The notes below the pieces were generated by a model that did no database searches, was not told the DNA's origin, and worked only from the letters and a program-made list of their open reading frames with translations. The translations under genes were made by a program, and so were the position numbers. From Cellulomonas palmilytica (lineage in GTDB: Bacteria > Actinomycetota > Actinomycetes > Actinomycetales > Cellulomonadaceae), in contig NZ_CP062221.1 of assembly GCF_021590045.1 (NCBI RefSeq), positions 3,100,001 to 3,164,000 of the forward strand: 64,000 nucleotides of DNA. Reading direction: 5' to 3'. Shown here one piece after another: positions 18,367-27,363 of the stretch; the first letter of the stretch is position 1, and every line of letters begins with the position of its first letter.

Positions 18367-20841
18367 TCACGCCTCCTCGTCGTCGTCCACCTGCGCGCAC
18401 ACCCACGCGAACCGTGGGTGGTCCCGCACGCTCGCCAGATCGGGGTCCGCTCGCAGCCAGTCCAGGGCCATCTGGGTGGAGCCGGGTCGCTCGAGCACCG
18501 TCTCGAGCCACTCGAGCGCCCGGTCGCGGTTGACGAGCTCGTCGTAGCTGAGCGGCCTGCCGCCGTTCCTCGCCCGCGCGGACTGCTCCGCGAGCTCCAG
18601 CGCGTACGAGCACGCGACGTTGTAGGACAGCTGCCAGAAGCTGCCCCGCCGCCGGGCGACGGTGATCGCGGCGTCGCGCTCGCGCTCGAGGTCGCTGCTC
18701 CCGGCGCGCGCCATGTGGGTGAGCGCACCGGACCGGGCGACCCACCGCGCCCGGGACCAGGCCCCGCGCTCGCCGAGCTTCTCCCACCCCGGCGGCCAGA
18801 ACACGTCCCGCTCGCTCCGGCGGAGCCCGGACCAGGGGATGCGCCACCACCGCGTGCTGGTGCGCAGGTGGTCGAAGAGCGCGCCGGCGACCGCGCCCGA
18901 CGCCGTGCTCGCCTCCGTCGCCTCCGCGGCCGTCAGCGTCACGAGGTGGTCGTCCACCTGCGGCCCGAGCCCCATCCCCCGGCACGCGCGGCGCAGCTGC
19001 GCCACGGTCCGGGCGCGCTCGTCCGCCGACCCGGCGCACCAGCCGCCCCCGGCGCGCGTCGCGCTCGCGAGCATCGTGAGCGACACGGCCAGGCGGTATC
19101 GGGCCGCGGGGAACCGCGGGTGCGCGGCGACCGCCCGCGCGTACAGCCCGAGCGCCTCGAGGTGCCGTCCGTGCAGGTCGCACCAGTCCGCCCACTGGTG
19201 CAGGAGCACCCCGCTGTCGGGCGCCGCGGCGACCGCACGCGCGAGCTCCTCCCAGGTCGAGTCGGCCGCGTCCACGTCGTTCGCGCTGTCGTACGCCGCG
19301 AGCGACCGCGCGCTCTCCGGCGTCCACCGGGCCCACCGCGGGACCCGGCTGCTGCGCGCGAGCACGGCCGCGGCCGCCCAGTACCCGGCGGTCCGGCACG
19401 CGCCGACCGCGGTCGTCCCGACGACCGACGCGACCGTGTCCGACCGGCTCCCGGCACGGTCGGAGATCCGCACCAGGACCCGGAACCGGCCCGTGGTGGA
19501 CCCGCCCGCGGGCGGGGCGACCTCCGCGGTGACGTCGTAGCCGACCGGCGCCTGCAGGACGTGGGACACGGCCGTCGCGACGCGCGTGATCCAGGACGTC
19601 GGCCCCGTGGGCGCGAGCTCCGCCAGGTCGGTCAGCGACTGCAGCGCCGTGGCTCCCGGCACCGCCGCGGGCTCCGAGATGTTGCGCAGCAGCGCCGCCC
19701 GGAACACCGCCTTCTGGTCGTCGGCCGTGTCCGGGCCGCCGTCCTTCGGCGTGTACGGCGTGAGCGTCGGCCGGACCGGGCCGGGCAGCTGCCGGGCGCT
19801 GCGCTTCTCGACCCAGCGCCAGAACAGCAGCGCGGCGAGCCCGAGCAGCACCCACGTCGCCGGCTCGGGGACGAGCCGCACGTCGGACGGGTCCGACGAG
19901 CCACCCACGAGCACGTCCCGCGCTCCGGCGCTGAACGCGGTGCCGACGGTGACCTCCTGCGGCGCCCAGCGCGGCGTCGCGGCGAGCGCCGCGGTCAGCG
20001 CGTCCGTCGCCTCCGCGACAGCCGTGTCGTCCTCCGGCCGGCCGAACAGTTCCGCCCGGAGCTCGGCGAGCCGCAGCCGCACGACGGCCACGGCGACGGC
20101 GGCCCCGTCCACCTCCCCCGCCGCGCCCGCCTGGTTCCCGGTGGCGGCGTCCGCGCGCGTGAGCGCGGCCTCGACCTGCGCGTTCGCCGTCGACGCGTCG
20201 GACCGGCTCCCGAACGCGCCGACCGCGCCCTCGATCGCCTCCTGGAGCTCGACGACCACGGGAGCGGCCGACGCGGGCACGGCCCGCGCGAACCTCGCGC
20301 TCGCCGACGCGACCCGCTCGTCGTCGTCCGCCTCGATCGCGTCCGCGACCTCGTCCGCCCGGTCCGCGAGCGCACCCACGCCGACGTCCGACCCGCGGGC
20401 TTCCTGCGCGAGCGTCCGGAGCGCCGAGACCCTCTTCGCGAGCGCGGCGGCGCGTGACTCCTCGGTCTCGCGGACCGTCGACTCGAGGCTGTCGGCAGCC
20501 GACCGCAGAGCGCCGAGCTCGGACCGCGCCTCGTCGAGCGACTGGGCGGCGCGCACGTCACGGCCGACGTCGACGAGCATGAGGGCCAGGATCGCGACGC
20601 CGAGCGCGGCGACCAGACGCAGCGACGCCCGGCGCCAGTTCGTGGACGCGAGCGTGACCGCACCGACCAGCGCGACGAGGGTCAGCAGGACCGCGGCGGG
20701 GGGCGTGACGTCCGTCCACCACCACAGCACCGGTCCGACGACGAGGGCGAGGACGACGCCGACGAGCGACAGCAGCCCGTGGACCTGCTCGCCGTCCGGA
20801 CCGCGCCCGTCGTCGGGCTCACGGTTCGCGTCATGCCCCAT
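18367..20841 (-). CDS. Large membrane protein of unknown function with coiled-coil and TPR-like regions
   Basis: An 824-residue protein. Three hydrophobic helices lie in the first 95 residues, followed by a long Ala/Glu/Arg coiled-coil-like region (about 98-260). A single membrane helix near residue 325 (TWVLLGLAALLFWRWV) is followed by a large cytoplasmic C-terminal part. That part contains helical pairs resembling tetratricopeptide repeats, such as LLHQWADWCDLHGRHLEALGLYARAVAAHPRFPAARY, and ends in further short helical repeats. The layout suggests a membrane scaffold or sensor, but the function is not known. Upstream there is a TATCGT box about 35 bp from the ATG and a GGAGGGGG ribosome binding site. 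Confidence 0.75.
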   Translation of the reverse strand: MGHDANREPDDGRGPDGEQVHGLLSLVGVVLALVVGPVLWWWTDVTPPAAVLLTLVALVGAVTLASTNWRRASLRLVAALGVAILALMLVDVGRDVRAAQSLDEARSELGALRSAADSLESTVRETEESRAAALAKRVSALRTLAQEARGSDVGVGALADRADEVADAIEADDDERVASASARFARAVPASAAPVVVELQEAIEGAVGAFGSRSDASTANAQVEAALTRADAATGNQAGAAGEVDGAAVAVAVVRLRLAELRAELFGRPEDDTAVAEATDALTAALAATPRWAPQEVTVGTAFSAGARDVLVGGSSDPSDVRLVPEPATWVLLGLAALLFWRWVEKRSARQLPGPVRPTLTPYTPKDGGPDTADDQKAVFRAALLRNISEPAAVPGATALQSLTDLAELAPTGPTSWITRVATAVSHVLQAPVGYDVTAEVAPPAGGSTTGRFRVLVRISDRAGSRSDTVASVVGTTAVGACRTAGYWAAAAVLARSSRVPRWARWTPESARSLAAYDSANDVDAADSTWEELARAVAAAPDSGVLLHQWADWCDLHGRHLEALGLYARAVAAHPRFPAARYRLAVSLTMLASATRAGGGWCAGSADERARTVAQLRRACRGMGLGPQVDDHLVTLTAAEATEASTASGAVAGALFDHLRTSTRWWRIPWSGLRRSERDVFWPPGWEKLGERGAWSRARWVARSGALTHMARAGSSDLERERDAAITVARRRGSFWQLSYNVACSYALELAEQSARARNGGRPLSYDELVNRDRALEWLETVLERPGSTQMALDWLRADPDLASVRDHPRFAWVCAQVDDDEEA

Positions 20842-20877
20842 CGCCCGGCCCCCTCCGCCCGCGACGCGCTCTCTCGA

Positions 20878-20883
20878 ACGATA
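20878..20883 (-). promoter_or_regulatory. Candidate -10 box for the 824-residue membrane protein operon
   Basis: TATCGT on the minus strand, about 36 bp before the ATG at 20841, leaving room for the GGAGGGGG ribosome binding site. No convincing -35 hexamer. Confidence 0.35.
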
Positions 20884-20958
20884 GGGGTGGGCGCGGCGCG
20901 TGTCTTCACCCGCCCGCGGGGCCGACGTGGGCGCCGAGGCCCCCGGTGGAGCGGGCGG

Positions 20959-21594
20959 TCAGTCCTGGCCGGCGCGACGCGTGCGGCCGAGGCCGGGAAG
21001 GAACCGGGGCCCCGTCGCGGCGAGCTCGCGCTCGTACCGAGCGGCCCACGGTCCGTACGGCGTGCGGGCGAGCGCGTCGTTCCCGAACCGCGGGTCGTCG
21101 GTCACCTCGGTGACGCAGAACTCGGGCACGACGAGGTCCGTGACCGGCCCGCCGCGCTCGACCTCGGCCACGACGAGCGGCGCGTTCGCGCCCGCGAACA
21201 CGTCGACCACCCAGCCGTCGTCACCCAGCCACACCGAGTGCCGTGTCTTGGCGACGCGCTGCCCGCCGCGCCGCACGAGCTCCATCCCGACCGCGACGTC
21301 GAGCTCGCGCTCGGCCTCGTAGCGCGTGCCGGAGTTCATGGGGCCCTTGACCGTGACGGCGCAGAAGTCGAACCGGTCGGCGTGCTCGTCGAGCACCTCC
21401 AGCGGCGAGCGGGCCGGGTCGACCGCGGGTGCGCCGCCCGAGGTCTGCACGCGCACCCGCAGCGCGAAGCCCTCGTCGGCCAGGAAGTACGACTGCACGA
21501 TGATCGTCGGGGACTCGTCGAGCAGGTCCACGGGCAGGTCCCGGACCCAGAACCGCCGCTCGAACTCGAAGTCGCCGTAGCCGGTGTCGCTCAC
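20959..21594 (-). CDS. CYTH-domain protein
   Basis: A 211-residue protein with the CYTH tunnel fold shared by class IV adenylate cyclases, thiamine triphosphatases and inorganic triphosphatases. Visible family positions: EFERRFWV near the start (usual EIERKFLV), ALRVRV, VTVKG, YEAERELD, AKTRHSVWL, WVVDVFAG, and VVAEVER, with acidic and basic pairs on alternating strands as expected. The most likely activity is hydrolysis of a triphosphate in the presence of a divalent metal; the substrate cannot be read. The GTG start lies 6 bp after a TAGCGT box. Confidence 0.85.
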   Translation of the reverse strand: MSDTGYGDFEFERRFWVRDLPVDLLDESPTIIVQSYFLADEGFALRVRVQTSGGAPAVDPARSPLEVLDEHADRFDFCAVTVKGPMNSGTRYEAERELDVAVGMELVRRGGQRVAKTRHSVWLGDDGWVVDVFAGANAPLVVAEVERGGPVTDLVVPEFCVTEVTDDPRFGNDALARTPYGPWAARYERELAATGPRFLPGLGRTRRAGQD

Positions 21595-21600
21595 GGCACC

Positions 21601-21606
21601 ACGCTA
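21601..21606 (-). promoter_or_regulatory. Leaderless -10 box for the CYTH gene
   Basis: TAGCGT on the minus strand, 6 bp before the GTG at 21594. Confidence 0.5.
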
Positions 21607-21661
21607 GGGTCACGAACGACGCGCGTGGGGGGTGCCGCGCCGCGAGCGATCGGAGAGTCGC

Positions 21662-23359
21662 ATGACGAGCGTCGGTCGGTTCCGTCGGTGGCTGCGGCGC
21701 TTCTCCGGGCCGGGGCTGGCCGTCGCGCTGGTGTTCTTCGCGGTCGCGCTCGGTCCCGCGCTCGTGCCCCGGGCCGCGTTCTACCAGGGCGCGGTCGCCG
21801 GCATCTGCGCGGCGATCGGGTACGGCGTGGGCGTGCTGCTCGCGTGGGTGGTGCGCCGCGCCGGCGTGCCGTGGTCCCGGCGCGGGAGCCGGTGGTTCCG
21901 GCGCGTGCTGCTGGTCGCCGCGGTGCTCGTCGTGCCGTGGGCGCTGTGGTGGAACCGCACGTGGCAGGACGACCTGCGCGCGCTGTTCGGGATGCCGCCC
22001 GCCGAGTCGTCGCACCCGTTCGTGGTGCTCGTCCTCGCGCTCGTCGTCGCCCTGCTCCTGCTGCTCGTCGGGCGCGGGCTGCGCCGCGTGACGCGGTGGG
22101 TCACGCGGCTGGTGCGCCGCGTGGTGGGGCGCTGGGTGCCGCTGCCGGTCGCGCGGCTCGTCGCGGTCGCGCTCGTCGCGTGGCTCACGGTCGTCGTGCT
22201 CGACGGGACGGTGGTGCGGGGCGGGCTCGCCGCGCTCAACGACGTCTACTCGACGGTGGACGAGGGCACCGCCGAGGGCGTCGTGCAGCCCACCGACCCG
22301 CTCCGCTCGGGCTCGCCCGACTCGCTCGTCGCCTGGGACGACCTGGGCCTGCAGGGCCGCACGTTCGTCGCGGGCGGGCGTCCGGCCGCGCACTTCGAGG
22401 AGATCGCGCAGCGCACCGGCCGGACCGCCCCGCTGCAGGAGCCGATCCGCGCCTACGCGGGGCTCTCGACCGGTGACACGCTCGACGAGGTCGCGCAGCT
22501 CGTCGTCGCCGAGCTCGACCGGACGGACGCCTGGGACCGGTCGGTGCTCGCCGTCGTCACCGCGACGGGCACCGGGTGGGTGGACCCGTCGATGGCCGAC
22601 GCGCTCGAGCTCCTGTGGGGCGGCGACACCGCGATCGCGTCGATGCAGTACTCGTACCTGCCGTCGTGGGTGAGCTTCGTCGGGGACCGTTCGACGCCGC
22701 CCGCCGCGGGCCGCGCGCTGTTCGAGGCGGTCTACGAGCGCTGGTCGCAGCTGCCCGCCGACGCGCGACCCGCGCTGTACGTCGCGGGCATCTCGCTCGG
22801 GTCCTACGGCAGCCAGGGCGCGTTCTCCTCGCTGCAGGACGTCGAGGCCCGTACCGACGGCGCGCTGTGGGTCGGGACCCCGGGCTTCACGCAGCTGTGG
22901 GGCGAGCTCACCGCCGAGCGCGACCCCGGCTCGCCGCAGATCACGCCCGTGCTCGACGACGGCCGCACGGTGCGGTGGGCGAACCGCCCCGCCGACGGCG
23001 ACGACCGTCAGCTCTGGGCGCTGGGCACCGACTGGTCGCAGCCGCGCGTCGTGTACGACCAGCACGCGTCCGACGGGGTCGTGTGGTGGTCGCCGCGGCT
23101 CGTGCTCAACAAGCCGGACTGGCTCTCCGAACCGCGCGGCAGCGACGTGCTGCCGTCGACGCGCTGGTACCCGCTCATCACGTTCTGGCAGACGACGATC
23201 GACCTGTTCGTCGCCGGGTCGGCGCCTGCCGGGCACGGGCACAACTACCACACCGAGTACGCCGACGGGTGGTCCGCGATCGCCCCGCCGGACGGGTGGT
23301 CCGACGACGACACGGCCGTGCTGCGCGAGGTGGTCGCGCTCGTGGAGTCGGTGGCCTGA
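21662..23359 (+). CDS. Membrane alpha/beta-hydrolase family protein
   Basis: A 565-residue actinobacterial membrane hydrolase. The N-terminal part holds four or five membrane helices (about 13-185), including GPGLAVALVFFAVALGPALVP and PFVVLVLALVVALLLLLVG. The C-terminal half is an alpha/beta-hydrolase domain with the nucleophile elbow GISLGSYG near residue 377. Candidate acid and base residues follow, including the terminal GHGHNYHTEYADGW segment. The two-part layout matches the actinobacterial Abhydrolase_9 type. Substrate unknown; an extracytoplasmic lipid or ester is likely. I chose the ATG at 21662, preceded by GGAGAG, over the more distal ATG at 21632. Confidence 0.85.
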   Translation: MTSVGRFRRWLRRFSGPGLAVALVFFAVALGPALVPRAAFYQGAVAGICAAIGYGVGVLLAWVVRRAGVPWSRRGSRWFRRVLLVAAVLVVPWALWWNRTWQDDLRALFGMPPAESSHPFVVLVLALVVALLLLLVGRGLRRVTRWVTRLVRRVVGRWVPLPVARLVAVALVAWLTVVVLDGTVVRGGLAALNDVYSTVDEGTAEGVVQPTDPLRSGSPDSLVAWDDLGLQGRTFVAGGRPAAHFEEIAQRTGRTAPLQEPIRAYAGLSTGDTLDEVAQLVVAELDRTDAWDRSVLAVVTATGTGWVDPSMADALELLWGGDTAIASMQYSYLPSWVSFVGDRSTPPAAGRALFEAVYERWSQLPADARPALYVAGISLGSYGSQGAFSSLQDVEARTDGALWVGTPGFTQLWGELTAERDPGSPQITPVLDDGRTVRWANRPADGDDRQLWALGTDWSQPRVVYDQHASDGVVWWSPRLVLNKPDWLSEPRGSDVLPSTRWYPLITFWQTTIDLFVAGSAPAGHGHNYHTEYADGWSAIAPPDGWSDDDTAVLREVVALVESVA

Positions 23360-23375
23360 CCCGCCGCTCGTCAGC

Positions 23376-25067
23376 TCATGCGCCGCGCAGCTCCTGCCAC
23401 CGGGCGCGTCGCTCGGCCTGCTCGACCGGGTCCGGCACGGGCAGCGACGCCAGGAGGCGCTGCGTGTACGGGTGCTGCGGGTCCCCGAGCACCTGCGCGC
23501 CCGTGCCCTCCTCGACGAGCGACCCGCGGTGCAGCACCGCGATCCGGTCGGCCAGCAGGTCGACCACCGCGAGGTCGTGGCTGATGAACAGGCACGCGAA
23601 CCCGAGCTCCGCCTGCAGCCGCGCGAACAGGTCGAGCACACGCGCCTGCACGGACACGTCGAGCGCGGACGTCGGCTCGTCCGCGATCAGCAGCTCGGGG
23701 TCGAGCGCGAGCGCGCGGGCCAACGACGCGCGCTGGCGCTGCCCGCCCGACAGCTCGTGCGGGAACCGGTCGCCGAACGCGCGCGGCAGCTGGACCGCCT
23801 CGAGCAGCTCGTCGACCCGGCCGCGCGCCGCTTGCGGCGAGGAGGCGACGCCGTGCACGACGAGCGGCTCCGCGACGCACTGCGCGATCGTGAGCAGCGG
23901 GTTGAAGCTCGTCGCCGGGTCCTGGAACACGAACCCGATGCGCTTGCGCACGGGACGGAACCGGCGCTCCCGCACGCCGTTCATCTCGACCCCGAGCACC
24001 TCGAGCGACCCGCCCGTGACGTGCGTGAGGCCCGCGATCGCGCGTCCGATCGTGGTCTTCCCGGAGCCGGACTCGCCCACCAGGCCGAGCACCTCACCGG
24101 GCCCGATGTGCAGGTCGACGCCGTCGACCGCGCGGAAGCCCGGCTTGCGCAGGCGTCCCGGGTAGGTCACCTCGAGCGCGCGTGCCCGCACGACCGCGCC
24201 CGCGGCCTCGTCGGACGGGCGCGACGTGAGGGTCGGCTCGACCCGCTCGCGCAGCGACGGACCGCCGATGCGCGGCACCGAGTCCAGGAGCCGGCGCGTG
24301 TAGGGGTGCTGGGGTGCCGCGAAGAGCGCGCGCACGTCGGCCTGCTCGACGATCTCGCCGTCGTACATGACGGCCACGCGGTCCGCGAGGTCGGCGACCA
24401 CGCCCATGTTGTGCGTGATGAGCACGATCGCCGCACCGAACTCGCGCGGCAGGATGCGCAGCAGGTCGAGGATCTCCGCCTGGACGGTGACGTCGAGGGC
24501 CGTGGTCGGCTCGTCGGCGATCACCAGGCCCGGGTTGAGCACGAGCGCCTGCGCGATGACGATGCGCTGCTTCTGCCCGCCCGAGAACTGGTGGGGGTAG
24601 TGGTCGACGCGGTGCTCGGGGTCGGGGATCCCGACGCGGCGCAGGACGTCGATGGCCTTCTCGCGGGCCTCGGCGCGTGACATGCGCGTGTGCGCGCGCA
24701 GCCCCTCGGCGATCTGCCAACCCACCGGGTAGACCGGGTTGAGCACCGACGACGGCTCCTGGAACACCATCGCGGCGTCCTGACCGCGCAGCCTGCGCAG
24801 CTCGGAGGACGACGCGCTCGTGACGTCACGCGCGTCGCCCCCGCCGCGGCCCGACAGCAGGACCGCGCCCTGCGTGCGCGCGGTGCGCGGCAGCAGGCCG
24901 AGGATCGTGCGGGCCGTGACGGTCTTGCCGGACCCGGACTCCCCCACCACGGCGAGGACCTCGCCGGGCTCGACGTGCAGGCTCACGCCCTTGACGGCCT
25001 CGACGGGTCCGGCGTCGGTGTCGAACGTGATCCGCAGGTCGCGGATGTCGACGACGGGTGTGCTCAT
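23376..25067 (-). CDS. Oligopeptide-type ABC transporter, fused double ATPase
   Basis: A 563-residue protein with two complete nucleotide-binding domains in one chain, equivalent to DppD plus DppF. Each half has a Walker A (GESGSGKTVTAR and GESGSGKTTIGR), a signature (FSGGQKQR and LSGGQRQR), a Walker B (VIADEPTTALD and LIADEPTSALD) and a switch His (THNMG and SHDLA). Each half ends with the oligopeptide-transporter tail containing HPYTRRLL and HPYTQRLL. It powers the two permeases upstream. Its ATG overlaps the permease stop codon by 4 bp (ATGA). It converges with the alpha/beta-hydrolase gene with a 16-bp gap. Confidence 0.95.
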   Translation of the reverse strand: MSTPVVDIRDLRITFDTDAGPVEAVKGVSLHVEPGEVLAVVGESGSGKTVTARTILGLLPRTARTQGAVLLSGRGGGDARDVTSASSSELRRLRGQDAAMVFQEPSSVLNPVYPVGWQIAEGLRAHTRMSRAEAREKAIDVLRRVGIPDPEHRVDHYPHQFSGGQKQRIVIAQALVLNPGLVIADEPTTALDVTVQAEILDLLRILPREFGAAIVLITHNMGVVADLADRVAVMYDGEIVEQADVRALFAAPQHPYTRRLLDSVPRIGGPSLRERVEPTLTSRPSDEAAGAVVRARALEVTYPGRLRKPGFRAVDGVDLHIGPGEVLGLVGESGSGKTTIGRAIAGLTHVTGGSLEVLGVEMNGVRERRFRPVRKRIGFVFQDPATSFNPLLTIAQCVAEPLVVHGVASSPQAARGRVDELLEAVQLPRAFGDRFPHELSGGQRQRASLARALALDPELLIADEPTSALDVSVQARVLDLFARLQAELGFACLFISHDLAVVDLLADRIAVLHRGSLVEEGTGAQVLGDPQHPYTQRLLASLPVPDPVEQAERRARWQELRGA

Positions 25068-26188
25068 CGGTCCTTCTCCTCGTCCGGGCCGTCCTCGGGC
25101 TCGGGCACGACGTCCGGCGGCGGGCCCTCGAGCGCGTCGACGCCGCCGACCCCCTCCGGCCCGGCCGCGAGCACGCCGCCCGGCACGACGACCGTCTGGC
25201 CGACCTCGCCCGCGACGAGCGCCTTGCGGCGGCGCGTGCGCAGGCGCGGGTCGGCGAGGTCGTTGAGCGACTCGCCGACGAGCGTCACGCCGAGCGCCGT
25301 GAGGACGATCGCGACGCCCGGCGGGATGGCGGTCCACCAGATGCCGCTCGTGACGTCCGCGAGCGCCTTGTGCAGGTCGTAGCCCCAGTCGCCCGCGGCG
25401 GTCGGCTCGATGCCGAAGCCCAGGAAGCCGAGGCCGGCGAGCGTGAGGACCGCCTCGCACGCGTTGAGCGTGACGATCAGCGGGAGCGTGCGGATCGCGT
25501 TGCGCAGCACGTGGCGCGTCATGATCCGCACGTGGCCCGAGCCGACGACGCGCGCCGACTCGACGAACGCCTCGCCCTTGACGCGCACCACCTCGGCGCG
25601 CACGACCCGGAAGTACTGCGGGATGAACACCACCGTGATGGACACGGCCGTGGCGATCACGCCGCCCCACATCGACGACTGGCCGCCGCTGATGACGATG
25701 GCCGCGAGGATCGCGAGCAGCAGCGACGGGAACGCGTAGATCGCGTCGGACACCACGACGAGCACGCGGTCGAGCCACCCGCCGAAGTACCCGGACACGA
25801 GTCCCAGCACGACGCCGATGACGATGGACGCCACGACGCCGATGACGATCGTGTACAACGCGGTGCGCGCGCCCCAGATGACGCGGGACAGCACGTCGTA
25901 GCCCGCGACCGTGGTACCGAGCAGGTGGTCGGCGTTCGGTTCGACGTGCGCGCCGAACAGCTCGCCGTCCGCGCGCAGCTGCGCCCAGCCGTACGGCGCG
26001 AGCACGGGCGCGAGGACCGCCGTGACCAGGAAGACCGCGCACAGCACGAGGCCCGCGACGAGCATGCCGCGCTGGAGGCCGACGCTCGTGCGCAGCTGGT
26101 GCACGACGGGCAGCCGCTTCCAGCGCGACGTGTGCTCGGGGGTCGCCGGCGTCGCCGCGGGCGTGGGGACAGGGGTCTGCGTCGCCAT
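25064..26188 (-). CDS. Oligopeptide-type ABC transporter permease (DppC-like)
   Basis: A 374-residue inner-membrane permease. The N-terminal cytoplasmic segment is followed by a first membrane helix (about 38-58), a periplasmic loop with HLLGTTVAGYDVLSRVIWGARTAL, and five more helices. The EAA loop ESARVVGSGHVRIMTRHVLRNAIRTL contacts the ATPase. The C-terminal tail of about 50 residues is Pro/Gly/Glu-rich and longer than usual. It pairs with the DppB-like permease, from which it is separated by 1 bp. Confidence 0.93.
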   Translation of the reverse strand: MATQTPVPTPAATPATPEHTSRWKRLPVVHQLRTSVGLQRGMLVAGLVLCAVFLVTAVLAPVLAPYGWAQLRADGELFGAHVEPNADHLLGTTVAGYDVLSRVIWGARTALYTIVIGVVASIVIGVVLGLVSGYFGGWLDRVLVVVSDAIYAFPSLLLAILAAIVISGGQSSMWGGVIATAVSITVVFIPQYFRVVRAEVVRVKGEAFVESARVVGSGHVRIMTRHVLRNAIRTLPLIVTLNACEAVLTLAGLGFLGFGIEPTAAGDWGYDLHKALADVTSGIWWTAIPPGVAIVLTALGVTLVGESLNDLADPRLRTRRRKALVAGEVGQTVVVPGGVLAAGPEGVGGVDALEGPPPDVVPEPEDGPDEEKDR

Positions 26189-26189
26189 G

Positions 26190-27284
26190 TCAGTACCTCA
26201 CCCGGGGGTCGACGAGCGCCGCGATCACGTCGACGACGAAGTTGGTCACCGCGACGATCACCGCGAGGAGCGCGACCATGCCCTGCACCGCGACGAAGTC
26301 GCGCGCGAGCAGGTACTGCACGAGCTGGAAGCCCAGCCCCTTCCACTCGAACGTCGTCTCGGTGAGCACCGCGCCCGCGAGCAGCAGCGCGATCTGCAGG
26401 CCGATGACGGTGATGATCGGCACGAGCGCGGGACGCCACGCGTGCTTGCGCAGCAGCCGCCGCTCGGCGACGCCGCGCGAGCGCGCGGCCTCGACGTAGC
26501 CCGTGGTGAGCGTGCCGATGACGTTGGTGCGCACCAGGCGCAGGAACACCCCCGCCGTGAGGAGGCCGAGCGCGACCGCGGGCAGCACCGCGTGCTCGAG
26601 CACGTCGAGGACGACGGCCCCGTCGCCCGTGCTGATCGCGTCGATGAGGTAGATCCCGGTGTCCGCCCCCTTGCGCTGCATCTGGATCTCGGCGCCGGTC
26701 GACGCGCGGCCCGCGACGGGCAGCCAGCCGAGCCACACCGAGAACACGAGCTTGAGCAGCATCCCCGCGAAGAACACGGGTGTCGCGTACACGAGGACGG
26801 CGGAGACGCGCAGCGTCGCGTCCGTGCCGGTGTCGCGCCGTGCGGCGGCCAGCCGACCGAACGGGATGCCGACCGCGAACGCGACGACGAGCGCGTACAC
26901 CGCGAGCTCGAGCGTCGCCGCGCCGTACGTGACCAGCACCTCGGTCACGGGCCGGTTGTCGGAGATCGTCGTGCCGAAGTCGCCGCGCAGGATCCCCCCG
27001 AGGTACTCGAGGTACTGCACGACGATCGGCCGGTCGTAGCCCGCCTCGTGGATGCGCTCGGCGAGCTGGTCGGCCGTCAGGCGGCCGCCGAGGGCCGCGG
27101 TGATGGGGTCACCCGTCGCCCGCATCATGACGAACACGGTCGTCACGAGGATGAGGATCGTCGGGAAGATCAGCAGGAAGCGGACCAGCAGGTAGCGGCC
27201 GAGGCCGCCACCGGGGCGCCTTCTCCGGGGCGTCGCGGCCGCCGGCGCGGCGTTCGCCGCGTCGTCCGTGGTCAGGGTGGTCAT
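26190..27284 (-). CDS. Oligopeptide-type ABC transporter permease (DppB-like)
   Basis: A 364-residue permease with an Ala/Arg-rich cytoplasmic N-terminus and then the typical first helix LLVRFLLIFPTILILVTTVFVMM. The external loop contains YDRPIVVQYLEYLGGILRGDFGTTI. The EAA loop is YVEAARSRGVAERRLLRKHAWRPALVP, and the C-terminal VDVIAALVDPRVRY signature of DppB proteins is present. I chose the ATG at 27284, which follows GGACC and leaves the hairpin between this gene and the binding-protein gene outside the CDS. Confidence 0.93.
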   Translation of the reverse strand: MTTLTTDDAANAAPAAATPRRRRPGGGLGRYLLVRFLLIFPTILILVTTVFVMMRATGDPITAALGGRLTADQLAERIHEAGYDRPIVVQYLEYLGGILRGDFGTTISDNRPVTEVLVTYGAATLELAVYALVVAFAVGIPFGRLAAARRDTGTDATLRVSAVLVYATPVFFAGMLLKLVFSVWLGWLPVAGRASTGAEIQMQRKGADTGIYLIDAISTGDGAVVLDVLEHAVLPAVALGLLTAGVFLRLVRTNVIGTLTTGYVEAARSRGVAERRLLRKHAWRPALVPIITVIGLQIALLLAGAVLTETTFEWKGLGFQLVQYLLARDFVAVQGMVALLAVIVAVTNFVVDVIAALVDPRVRY

Positions 27285-27321
27285 GGGTGGTCCCGGTTCG
27301 ACGTCGGAGGTGCGTGACGGG

Positions 27322-27358
27322 CGACGGCCCGCCCCGCACGGTGCGGGACGGGCCGTCG
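27322..27358 (-). terminator. Hairpin between the binding-protein and permease genes, likely attenuator
   Basis: Two 18-bp arms (27322-27339 and 27341-27358) pair with a single mismatch around a minimal loop, starting 6 bp after the binding-protein stop codon. With no T-tract it is probably a partial terminator or an mRNA-stabilising structure, allowing excess production of the binding protein over the membrane components. Confidence 0.6.
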
Positions 27359-27363
27359 ACGGG

